Positions 46,582-57,900 of a stretch of DNA of 64,000 nucleotides are shown piece by piece. Every line of letters starts with the position of its first letter. Position 1 is the first letter of the stretch. The notes under the pieces are model-generated. The model did not search any database and was not told where the DNA came from. It worked only from the letters and a program-made list of their open reading frames with translations. The stretch covers positions 4,461,681 to 4,525,680 of the forward strand of contig NC_064040.1 in NCBI RefSeq assembly GCF_932526225.1. The letters run 5' to 3'. Source of the DNA: Nematostella vectensis. Lineage: Eukaryota > Cnidaria > Anthozoa > Actiniaria > Edwardsiidae. Position numbers and translations under genes: made by a program.

Positions 46582-49500
46582 AATGCCGCACTCATCGGTC
46601 CCACGACGAATCTTGAAGTAACCTGAGAACAAACAAACCAACGTAGCCCTGTTGCTTCAACTGAAATGCTGTCTGTCTGTCTGTCTGTCTGTCCTTCCCT
46701 CCGTCCGTCCGTCTGTCTTTTTCATCAGCCAGTCTGCCTATCCCTCCGTCTGTCCGTCTGTCTTTTTCATCAGCCTGTCTGCCTATCCCTCAGTCTGTCC
46801 GTCTGTCTTTTTCATCAGCCTGTCTGCCTATCCCTCCGTCCGTCCGTCTGTCTTTTTCATCAGCCTGTCTGCCTATCCCTCCGTCTGTTCGTCTGTCTTT
46901 TTCATCAGCCTGTCTGCCTATCCCTCCGTCTGTCCGTCTGTCTTTTTCATCAGCCTGTCTGCCTATCCCTCCGTCCGTCTGTCTTTTTCATCAGCCTGTC
47001 TGCCTATCCCTCCGTCTGTCCGTCTGTCTTTTTCATCAGCCTGTCTGCCTATCCCTCCGTCCGTCTGTCTTTTTCATCAGCCTGTCTGCCTATCCCTCCG
47101 TCCGTCCGTCTGTCTTTTTCATCAGCCTGTCTGCCTATCCCTCCGTCTGTTCGTCTGTCTTTTTCATCAGCCTGTCTGCCTATCCCTCCGTCTGTCCGTC
47201 TGTCTTTTTCATCAGCCTGTCTGCCTATCCCTCCGTCCGTCTGTCTTTTTCATCAGCCTGTCTGCCTATCCCTCCGTCCGTCCGTCTGTCTTTTTCATCA
47301 GCCTGTCTGCCTATCCCTCCGTCTGTCCGTCTGTCTTTTTCATCAGCCTGTCTGTCCTTCCCTCCGTCCGTCCGTCCGTCTGTCTTTTTCATCAGCCTGT
47401 CTGCCTATCCCTCCGTCTGTCCGTCTGTCTTTTTCATCAGCCTGTCTGTCCTTCCCTCCGTCCGTCCGTCCGTCTGTCTTTTTCATCAGCCTGTCTGCCT
47501 ATCCCTCCGTCCGTCCGTCTGTCTTTTTCATCAGCCTGTCTGCCTATCCCTCCGTCCGTCCGTCTGTCTTTTTCATCAGCCTGTCTGCCTATCCCTCCGT
47601 CCGTCCGTCTGTCTTTTTCATCAGCCTGTCTGCCTATCCCTCCGTCCGTCCGTCTGTCTTTTTCATCAGCCTGTCTGCCTATCCCTCCGTCCCCCCGTCT
47701 GTCTTTTTCATCAGCCTGTCTGCCTATCCCTCCGTCCGTCCGTCTGTCTTTTTCATCAGCCTGTCTGCCTATCCCTCCGTCCGTCTGTCTTTTTCATCAG
47801 CCTGTCTGCCTATCCCTCCGTCCGTCCGTCTGTCTTTTTCATCAGCCTGTCTGCCTATCCCTCCGTCCGTCCGTCTGTCTTTTTCATCAGCCTGTCTGCC
47901 TATCCCTCCGTCCGTCCGTCTGTCTTTTTCATCGGCCTGTCTGTCCTTCCCTCCGTCCGTCCGTCTGTCTTTTTCATCAGCCTGTCTGCCTATCCCTCCG
48001 TCTGTCCGTCTGTCTTTTTCATCAGCCTGTCTGCCTATCCCTCCGTCCGTCCGTCTGTCTTTTTCATCAGCCTGTCTGCCTATCCCTCCGTCTGTTCGTC
48101 CGCTTGCTGTGTCCTCCTGTCTTTCCGAACATCTGTCAGCTTTTCTGTCTGATTGTCGTGTCTGTCGGTATGTCATGTCTACTTGTCTGTCCGTCTATTT
48201 TCCATACCTTGTATTCCCCAATTAGCACCCCAGGAATTAGCACAAAGCTACAACAAAAGAAAGCTTTCTGTTAGCAGCATTTTTCCAGAGTTCTCATGAC
48301 CGTCCAAGCTTGCACTCTGGTGAACTCTCATCCACTTTGAATATGTTCAAATGAGAGCTGTCGCCAGTTGACCGCGTCATAAGAGTTTATGGGAGTATTT
48401 CGGTAAGCTTTTTTATAGAAATGTACAAATTAACACTCATCAACTCTCGAAGACCGTTTGATCGTAACCCTTCGAGAGCTAGAAAGAGTGGATCTCTCAT
48501 CATCTCTGATCGAGGCTTTACTATAGATCCATGATAACTGTTTGACCTACCCAGTAGTCGACGTTGTCTTCTGTTCCCCATCTGTAAAACAATGATGATT
48601 ACATACAGATCCAGCATCTTATTGTACAAGAAGTCTATAAGGCACGGTTGTTTGTTGTGATGAAGATGGTGAGAATCCTAATGACGGATGTGATTCTGGT
48701 TGTTAGAATTATAATGATTGTTGTAATTATGATAAACGTGGTTGTGATAATGGAGTTGGTGGTGGTGATAATGATGATCGTGTTTTTAAAAAACTATGAC
48801 AAGGATGTTGCATTGCAATGCACGTTAACGTGCATTGGCGGTTTAGGGAAGAAAACCAATTATAACCAGGGTTGCGAAAAAACTTGTTTTTGGTATGCTA
48901 ATTGCTGAATTTCTTAAAGCTTGTGTTTGTGGACACGGTAGCGCGCTTCGCACTATAACACTTTGTATTGGTGGCCACGGTAGCGCGCGTCGCATTTTAA
49001 CACTTTGTATTGGTGGCCATGGTAGCGCACGTCGCATTATAACACTTTGTATTGGTGGCCACGGTAGCGCGCGTCGCATTATAACACTTTGTATTGGTGG
49101 CCACGGTAGCGCGCGTCGCATTATAACACTTTGTATTGGTGGCTACGGTAGCGTGCGTCGCACTATAACACTTTGTATTGGTGGCCATGGTAGCGCACGC
49201 CGCATTATAACACTTTGTATTGGTGGCTACGGTAGCGCGCGTCGCATTATAACACTTTGAATTGGTGGCCACGGTAGCGCGCGTCGCAATATAGTGATAG
49301 ATTAGTGTGACGGCGGTAATTATTTATGATGGGGATTGTAAAGGTGAGGATTCTGATGGAAAAGATGATGAGGGTGCTTAAGGGTGTCCTCACCCCAGTA
49401 TTTTGATGGCATGTCCACCGAGCTGTTTGCCTGTCGCGTGCACATAAATTCCCGATCGATAGGCGTAGAAATCCTGGAAGATGGTGAAGTCGGCTGGGAA

Positions 49501-52500
49501 CACAAAACACACGCGAGTGACAAGATCAGGCAACTTAGACGGCAGCCCTTCACGGCTAGGAACACACACGCAAGTAATATAATCAGGCAACTTAGATGGC
49601 CAAACTTCACGGCTAGGAACACAAAACAAACAAACTAACTTACTAATAATTAACAAACATCAACAGTTTGGCTTCACCTTCAACTGGACCGTTGTTCATG
49701 ATGTCCGTTTGAATGGCTTCAACCTGAAAGAAAGGTTTTGTTACTGGGATAATTAGAGTATCCCAAGTGAACCCTGCGCGCAGCGTCTAGTTAAGCCTCT
49801 CTCCTTGTACATATTTTTCAAGGCCTTCCTCAGCTATCAAGGCAAAATATACCCACAGTTCCTTTACCAAGCTTTTCCCAGTGGCGTAGTAGATAAATGT
49901 GACTGATACCGTCCCCGGCTGATGTAGCTTCCCTGTGGCGTTATATAACGTACGTTACAAGCGGGCTTGCTGTGGCGAAATCTGGGTTTTGTCCTCCCGG
50001 ATACTAATGATTCCCTGTGTTGTTGTTGTTGTCATACGTACGTCTCTAACGTGGATGCTACGGTTCCCCTGTGGGATGTCATGTTTTTTTAGCGTAAGGT
50101 TTGTAGACGTTCTAAGCGTGGCAAAATTTTGGTATATCGTTCCCCGAAGCTACGGTTTCCCTGTGGTGTTACCTACGTTTCTAGCGTGATGTTTGTAAGA
50201 TCTCTGTTTATCGTTCCCGGATGCTACGGTTTCCCTGTGGTGTTATATTACGTACGTTTTTAGCGGGAAGCTTGTAGGCGCTCTTCGCGTGGTAGAATCT
50301 CGCCTTGACCCCCGGTTGCCACGGGCAGTCTGTGGTGTTTGCTGTCAGCCTGCATGTGTACTGCTTAGCATAGTACGGCCCATAACATTGCTCCGTCAAT
50401 AGACTGCAAGAAACCACGAGTCAGAGTGTTATGTTGTGTGATAACAAGGGAAGCCTGCATTTGTGCTTCAAATATCAGCGGAGTAAGACGCGCGCGCATG
50501 TACCCTGTCTTGACCATGTAGTTCCAGGCGTTGATTGGCCAACCTCCCGAACAGCCGCTATTATCTAGGTCACAGTCCACCAACTGCTGCGCGGACAAAG
50601 TCACGTAGATCTGGTTCTTGGAAGCGATGGCGAAACGATCCGAAAGAACCTCTGGCAAAACGAATACGGGCAAAATTATTGCAAAGGATAAGCAGTCTGA
50701 CTCCCCTCGCGGTTTGGTAGCCGCAAATTCGCGAATGTCGTACATGAATTAAGGAAGTTCGATAATAAAAACTGAATGTTCACAAACATGGTTCTAGTCT
50801 TACCTGAAGCACCAAATGCCCAGCAACTACCGCATTGACCCTGCAAAATATGACACGATTTGACGAGGAGGTTGACTTATAGGGCACTTAAGGGTGTACT
50901 GACATCTGTTGCTAAGGAAAATTAAATATAGCATAAAAGCCTCGAAAAAAGTCACAAGGGTCTGGTGTTTGCCAAGTTGACCACCAAAAGTATTCTGATT
51001 ATTATGACGTCATACCATGACGTCATCACGTGACGTCATTGATACAGAAAAAAGCAAATAATTCGAATAATCAGGTCGAAAATATGTTTTAAATGCGTTT
51101 TAAGAATCTTGAGAGATGGGCGTATTCAGCCAAGCATGCGTTTTAAAAATTGTTGAGAAATTATTTTTTTACAAATTTTCAAAGGTCCTGAAATCCAGAA
51201 TAATTGATATAATTCTAGTTTCCGCTAGAATAACGATAAATCCATGCTTGGCTCTATAGAAAAGATTTTAATAAAAAGGAATACTGGAAAAATATCGCGT
51301 TTTTAAATGATTTGGCGACAATAAAAGCTTTCTTATAGAAAACGCCGAACCGGAAGTGAAGCAAAGCCCGCGCGATTGCCCGCGCGTGCGCAGTAACCAC
51401 TTTTGTATTTGATGGTTATCCACGTGCTCGGATTCCAAATGAAGTATTGGGACAAATTGGGTATGAAATTACCATTGCTTCTCACTGAGATGGTATAAAC
51501 CCATACAGCCAAGACAGTTCAAATAATCCTTAAAATACTGCCCGCAAACCAAGAAGACAATTGCGAGGAAATTACATAAGTATGCCCTTTCTCTGGCAGT
51601 ACCATCAATTGTGTTTTCATCAGAGACACAAGTTTGACCCCCACATTGTTTACATTTGAATGTTATAGAAACTTTGCCCCTGGTCTCCCCTACCACTGCA
51701 GCTTCCTTACGGTTAATTAGCGCGTTACAATGTTCGCAGTGTGCATTATTTGCTATCAGGTTGAGGGTTTGTTTATTTGTAAGGACATAATTTTCGGGCG
51801 TTATTTTTAGAGTGTTGTCGGTGAGGTTTTTCGTTTGATGAGCAGCCTGTTCGTATATATTATCGACCCGTTCGTGGCACCCCTTCGCGGTCTGCTCTGT
51901 TCCCTCTCGGGATAATTTAGTCTCCACACCAAGGTCCTCAAATATTTGAGCTAAATCGATCCGGCTGTGAAATTCAGAAAGATCGGCAAGATTGGGCGAA
52001 ACCGGCGTTGTTTTGAGGAATTCCCCCGAGTCGACTTCCGGTATTTTTCCTATTACTAAATCTGTGTCTGTGTTTCTTTGTCTTTGAATTTCTCCTTCTA
52101 AGCTGGCGCTAGCACCGCAAATATTTACTTGACAGCCGAAATTTTTTGTAAACGTAGCCCGAGACGTATTTTCGGAAACATTTTCGTTTGTTTTTCTCTC
52201 ACGTTGTTTTGCAGCAAGCCTTGCTTGCAACGGCATCGCTTGGCAACACTAATGTCAGTACACCCTTAAGACAACCTCCTCTTGGGAACAAAAACAGAAA
52301 CAAATCACGCAACAAACCTTATGAGAACAAACGTTGGATTGTAGGACACCATATAAACAGAGTGGAAACTCATTAACTTATAGAAATGAGTAAAAAGAAA
52401 CAAATCACGCAACAAACCTTATGAGAACAAACGTTGGATTGTAGGACACCATAAACAGAGTGGAAACTCTCTAATTTATAGAAATGAGTGAAAAAAATTA

Positions 52501-53974
52501 AGTGCTCGCCAGTCTTGAATATATTTTTATAATCGCCTACTTCCTGCGGGGAAAACTTTCACCCTAAGCTGTACAGGTGCTCAAACACGTGACTACCTGG
52601 TTTCTGATTGGATGAATGGACCCAGGCCATTGCTTACGCGCGTCGAAATTCTCTGGAATATTCTCGGCGACCCTGACCTCGATCTCCGGAGGAAGACTCC
52701 CCTCAGGCCAGGCCCCGCGACTCCCCAGCATGCTTTTCGCGCTCTCAAAAGTTAGGTTCTCAAACTGGGGGTAAAGCGTCGCCTCCCATCTTCAAGGAAA
52801 AAAAACAAACAATGATTTTCAACGCCCCCCTTAAATTATGTATGACGCATGAAGTGTTGTGACGTGAAATTCTTTTCGTGGTTTTTCTCCGCGAGTTGGA
52901 AAGGTAAAAACACTCGAAAACTGACGAGTGTATTATAAACAATCGATAAAAATCGACGATAGATGATTGTTTTTATGGATTTAATTTAAAAATCCTTAAA
53001 AATCGACTGCCTTTAAAAAAAAGTTAACGATTTTTATCGATTTCTCATAAAGCAAAATAAGATTATCAACTTGAGCTTGTTTAATTGTTTCCAATGCTAA
53101 AGGTTGTTTAGTCTGCAATGCAGGCGTTTGCCTGGTGTTTTTTTTTTAAATATTATTATTATTATCTCCTTTCCCGCCCCCTTCGCTCGTTTCTCATTTT
53201 TGCTCAAAATGCAAGATTTTATATTGAAAAATTCCTGAGGGGTGGGGGGGGGGTATGGATATTTTCTGGAACTACACATTGCAGTTGTTCTTTGTTCTCA
53301 TGTCTACTTTGTCATTTGTTAGTTTGCCTTTTTGGCCCTCTTTCGTGGATAAAAACGTTTTTCTAAGCTTCCGATAAATCGATTTATTTATTTATCGATT
53401 TTTGGCACTCTTATTTCCCCTGAAGATTTTTAACGATTTCACGGATAAATCGTTTTTTAAATGATATCGATTTTTTAACAATTGACTAAACCGGGTATAT
53501 ATATATAGTTCGACCGTTGCTTATATATATATCAATTTTCTGGGGTATAAAATCCTGGTTCCATGACCGGCATTAGATTATTTCCGTGTCCTAATCTATC
53601 AGGCGTGACCGAAATAATCAAAATTATAAAACAGATTATAGATTTATGGTATTTCCTAATGTCTTAACCGCTAGATATACCAAACAATTCTGCAACACCA
53701 GAGATACAGTATTTTCTCATGACAAATAATTGCGATGGACAATGCCCTTGTTTGTTAACCAAGATCCATTTTTTCCAGTTATCAAAAGTTATTCTTATGC
53801 GTCAGAAATAATCAAGGACCTCAAAATTGCAGTCTTAAACAGGGTAAACCCCACTTACCCTACATTTAGCGTGTTGATCTTATCCACGAGATCTCGCGAG
53901 ATGACTTTTTCTTTGCTGATAGGGATTCCGTCCCCAGATACTAACAACACAAGAAAGGCGGCAATAGCTAACAT
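46546..53974 (-). CDS. cathepsin B-like papain-family cysteine protease
   Basis: Ten exons (minus): 53974-53859, 52789-52597, 50840-50804, 50651-50504, 50403-50256, 49723-49678, 49493-49394, 48581-48551, 48247-48208, 46622-46546. Total 936 nt, 311 residues, all in frame. Exon 1 is a signal peptide ([16 protein letters not shown]) and start of a propeptide; the mature part begins near [13 protein letters not shown]. The papain triad is complete: Cys109 in [10 protein letters not shown], His257 in [11 protein letters not shown], Asn277 in [29 protein letters not shown] and [10 protein letters not shown] are typical of cathepsin B. The His-His occluding loop that gives cathepsin B its exopeptidase activity is not seen, so an endopeptidase-like member is inferred. 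Likely lysosomal or secreted. Intron 2 carries a nested ORF; introns 7 and 9 are satellite-rich; the stop-codon region is triplicated. Confidence 0.93.
46664..48095. repeat. 41/45-bp pyrimidine-rich minisatellite forming cathepsin intron 9
   Basis: About 32 units of TTTTTCATCAGCCTGTCTGC plus CTATCCCTCC and (GTCC)n GTCTGTC. The plus strand is almost all pyrimidine apart from short motifs. The array fills most of intron 9 (48207-46623), starting about 110 bp from the donor of the 40-nt exon 9. Plus-strand frames of 519 and 540 codons are artefacts of the 45-bp unit. Confidence 0.95.
48935..49295. repeat. 42-bp minisatellite in cathepsin intron 7
   Basis: About 8.5 units of GGTGGCCACGGTAGCGCGCG plus TCGCATTATAACACTTTGTATT. 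It starts about 100 bp downstream of the exon 7 donor in the gene direction. Confidence 0.95.
51469..52236 (-). CDS. unrecognised 255-residue ORF nested in cathepsin intron 2
   Basis: An ATG-started frame on the same strand as the host gene. The N-terminal half is polar and acidic. The C-terminal half has two Cys pairs (HCEHCN and FKCKQCGG, about 30 residues apart) that could form a zinc ribbon, then a hydrophobic segment ([16 protein letters not shown]) and [17 protein letters not shown]. The stop is closely preceded by CAATGGTAATTTC, a possible donor, so the true protein may continue in another exon. The pattern (zinc pairs, then a helix-rich segment ending in SEKQW) recalls N-terminal parts of transposon-derived proteins found in sponges and cnidarians, but I cannot name a family. 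Confidence 0.5.
   Translation of the reverse strand: MPLQARLAAKQRERKTNENVSENTSRATFTKNFGCQVNICGASASLEGEIQRQRNTDTDLVIGKIPEVDSGEFLKTTPVSPNLADLSEFHSRIDLAQIFEDLGVETKLSREGTEQTAKGCHERVDNIYEQAAHQTKNLTDNTLKITPENYVLTNKQTLNLIANNAHCEHCNALINRKEAAVVGETRGKVSITFKCKQCGGQTCVSDENTIDGTARERAYLCNFLAIVFLVCGQYFKDYLNCLGCMGLYHLSEKQW
52298..52490. repeat. about 100-bp tandem duplication
   Basis: AACAAATCACGCAACAAACC through CATAAACAGAGTGGAAACTC occurs twice, at about 52298-52395 and 52399-52490, just upstream of the nested ORF. It may duplicate that ORF's promoter region. Confidence 0.9.
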
Positions 53975-54985
53975 TTCCGCGGCAATGTTATTCGGCAGAT
54001 CTGAGAACATATACAGCTTATGTCACAAGGATGCGAAACTTGCTTTAGAGTTGTTAACTTCGAGTGAAGCTTGCACGTGAGAGCACAAAGCTTCAGTCGT
54101 GGTTTCTAAAGTAAAATGATACGTTTACGGGGTAGATGTAAGCAGTTGAATGCTGGCAAACTCTTTGTGGTGAAAGCCGGCAGACTCGTGATTCATGTGG
54201 AAGTCTCGTGCCCGGCTTAGCGTGACGTGAAACAAACTTAAAAAGTAACGTAAAACGAGCTTAGTGTGACACTGTTAAGCGTGACGTGGATCTAGGGGGG
54301 TGGTGATAGGATATTAGGGGGCCGGGGGAATACACTTTCCCTTCTCCCCTTTTTTATCCTCTAGATCGTTAGTCTCACAACGTTGACTACATTGTCCATT
54401 GTGCCCGCAATAAATCCACAAAGGTTCCACTATGAAAACAAGGTTTCCCCAGATTGCACTTGGCTATGCCGATGCGATATAATTACTGAGATGTATGATA
54501 TAGATAGCTAGATATATGTGTTTTTTTCTGCTCGAACAAAATATAATTTTTTTTAAATCTATTAGCATATCTGGTGGTAGCTTGACAAACTGCTGTTGTT
54601 AATAAAGAACAAGCATTATTTTGAACTGAAAGGGGGCAGTTTTTTGAACGGAGACACCCCAGGATCCGCCAAAGGCCATCTGAGACAGACAGAGACATGT
54701 ATGTTTCATGTGCGTAGGAAAAAAGAAGTTGAATTGTATTTGACGAAGTTTATCTACGCAGTGCCATTCGTCGTTGTTCTAGATAATTTGTGTAACAATA
54801 CCGGAAAATCTAGAAAATAATCTAAATCAATCTAAATCTAAAAAATCAATCAGTGACTAGGCAGTCATATGGCAACAAATTATTCTTATTTGTGCAGTGA
54901 TCAATAATTCATCTTAGAAATCACATAACAATCTCTTTCTCTCTAAGATCTCATTAGTTTGATAGTCATTTTGAACAGAGATGCA
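53975..54985. promoter_or_regulatory. head-to-head intergenic region between cathepsin and PAN-EGF-F5/8C genes
   Basis: About 1 kb separates the two divergent start codons. It contains no recognised exon and should hold both promoters. Confidence 0.4.
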
Positions 54986-57900
54986 ATGAAATCTGTCGCC
55001 CTTTTCGCATCTGCAATCGCTTGCATTCTATTTCTAGTTTTTGTTCAAAATATAACAAAAGGTGAAAATCTAGCATTGGGTCTTCAAAGAGAGTTCGATT
55101 TCGAGTTTGGGAACTTAATCGAGCATAACGCGTCATATCTGACAGACGCTAGAGTGGTGCGCTCCCTTGTTGTGGAAAGTGGACTGGCTTGCTTGTTTGA
55201 ATGCCTTTGGAACAAGGAGTGTTTCTCGGTGAATGTCGAGGCTGGAATCTGCAATTCGTCCAACTCGTCCAGTGGCCAGCGGTGCTGGTGCGAGCATTTA
55301 TCCACTGACCGTCGCAGCCTCAACTTCGACAAACTTCAGAAGAACTTGAAAAGTCTGCATTATGAGTTTAAGGTCGGCGATTTTTACAAAGAGAAATAGT
55401 TTTACTGCGATTTTCCATAGTCCGGGAACTCTACTCAATAATTTCCAGCTGATAAATCGCTTTCTGGTTCGAACTTTCAAACTAACGGTATATTACTTTA
55501 GCTTTTTGATTGATCAATACTTAAGTGGAAAGGTGACGCGATTAGAAGTCATTCACTACGAGCAAAGGTGGTGGGAACATAATTTTTAGGCTCAATTCTG
55601 TTTATAAACCACGAAATCCCCTCTAATTTGGCTGAAATGTGCCATGTTTGCGACGCGCTCTCCATGTTAGATTATAGAAAGCCCAAGTTACGTTGCAAAC
55701 TTCTGAGCTAACACCCCGCGACGCGCTGAACTGTTTCCGACGCGCTAGCCGGACCCTGCCCGACTATGTCAGCCAAATAAGAGGGAATTTTGTGGTTTAT
55801 TATGAACTTAAAACCGCATTGTCACCAGTTTACTTCCGGAGGTCCGACGGACCGTTAAAGACAAAAGAATCTATTAGAATCCGAGATATTTAACAGGCCA
55901 TCCGCTCTTAATTATCGATCACATCCTCGAAGAAACTTCCAACAGACACACTGCTTTCAATATTTTGAAATATTTTTCCCGTTTTCCGTTAAAAATCATC
56001 GAAGATTGTTACGTAATCGACTGGAAGTAAACTGGTGACAATGCGGCTTTAAATTAAGGACGCCCGAGCGCAATAGACAGGCCTTCTGGGATTAAATGTG
56101 TTTTAAGCCGAATTATGCGCATTTTTTTATGCGATACAAATCGCAAATTATGCACAATAATGCGGATTGGTCCTACGCAGGGGGGTAGTGTAACTAAACG
56201 AGCGGACACAGAGAGTCCTACGCAGGGGGTACTGTAACTAAACGAGCGGACACAGAGAGTCCTACGCAGGGGGGTACTGTAACTAAACGAGCGGGCACAG
56301 AGAGTCCTACGCAAGGGGTACTGTAACTAAACGAGCGGACACAGAGAGTCCTACGCAAGGGGTACTGTAACTAAACGAGCGGACACAGAGAGTCCTACGC
56401 AGGGGGTACTGTAACTAAACGAGCGGACACAGAGAGTCCTACGCAGGGGGTACTGTAACTAAACGAGCGGACACAGAGAGTCCTACGCAGGGGGTACTGT
56501 AACTAAACGAGCGGACACAGAGAGTCCTACGCAGGGGGTACTGTTACTAAACGAGCGGACACAGAGAGTCCTACGCAGGGGGGGGGGGTAGTGTAACTAA
56601 ACGAGCGGACACAGAGAGTCCTTAGCAGGGGGGTAGTGTAACTAAACGAGCGGACACAGAGAGTCCTACGCAGGGGGGGGGGTAGTGTAACTAAACGAGC
56701 GGACACAGAGAGTCCTACGCAAGGGGTACTGTAACTAAACGAGCGGACACAGAGGGTCCTACGCAGGGGGGTACTGTAACTAAACGAGCGGACACAGAGA
56801 GTCCTACGCAGGGGGGGGGGGGGTAGTGTAACTAAACGAGCGGACACAGAGAGTCCTTAGCAGGGGGGTAGTGTAACTAAACGAGCGGACACAGAGAGTC
56901 CTACGCAGGGGGGGGGGGGTAGTGTAACTAAACGAGCGGACACAGAGAGTCCTACGCAAGGGGTACTGTAACTAAACGAGCGGACACAGAGGGTCCTACG
57001 CAGGGGGGTACTGTAACTAAACGAGCGGACACAGAGAGTCCTACGCAGGAGGGTAGTGTAACTAAACGAGCGGACACAGAGAGTCCTACGCAGGGGGGTA
57101 CTGTAACTAAACGAGCGGACACAGAGAGTCCTACGCAGGGGGTACTGTAACTAAACGAGCGGACACAGAGAGTCCTACGCAGGGGGGTAGTGTAACTAAA
57201 CGAGCGGACACAGAGAGTCCTACGCAAGGGGTACTGTAACTAAACGAGCGGATACAGAGAGTCCTACGCAAGGGGTACTGTAACTAAACGAGCGGACACA
57301 GAGAGTCCTACGCAAGGGGTACTGTAACTAAACGAGCGGACACAGAGAGTCCTACGCAGGGGGGTACTGTAACTAAACGAGCGGACACAGAAAGTCCTAC
57401 GCAGGGGGTACTGTAACTAAACGAGCGGACACAGAGAGTCCTACGCAGGGGGGTACTGTAACTAAACGAGCGGACACAGAGAGTCCTACGCAAGGGGTAC
57501 TGTAACTAAACGAGCGGACACAGAGAGTCCTACGCAGGGGGGTACTGTAACTAAACGAGCGGACACCGAGAGTCCTACGCAGGGGGTACTGTAACTAAAC
57601 GAGCGGACACAGAGAGTCCTACGCAGGGGGGTACTGTAACTAAACGAGCGGACACAGAGAGTCCTACGCAGGGGGGTACTGTAACTAAACGAGCGGACAC
57701 CGAGAGTCCTACGCAGGGGGTACTGTAACTAAACGAGCGGACACAGAGAGTCCTACGCAGGGGGTACTGTAACTAAACGAGCGGACACAGAGAGTCCTAC
57801 GCAGGGGGGTACTGTAACTAAACGAGCGGACACCGAGAGTCCTACGCAGGGGGTACTGTAACTAAACTAGCGGACACAGAGAGTCCTACGCAAGGGGTAC

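Noticed and set aside
46652-48274. 540- and 519-codon overlapping plus-strand frames rich in PSV, CLP and FFIS
   Set aside because: Two frames open at once across a 45-bp satellite. It is antisense to cathepsin intron 9, and the plus-strand frame crosses the minus-strand exon 9.
48362-48425. NSYDAVNW-like minus-strand reading as the catalytic Asn exon of the cathepsin
   Set aside because: A better exon at 48247-48208 (ANSWGANWG) has proper splice sites and phase.
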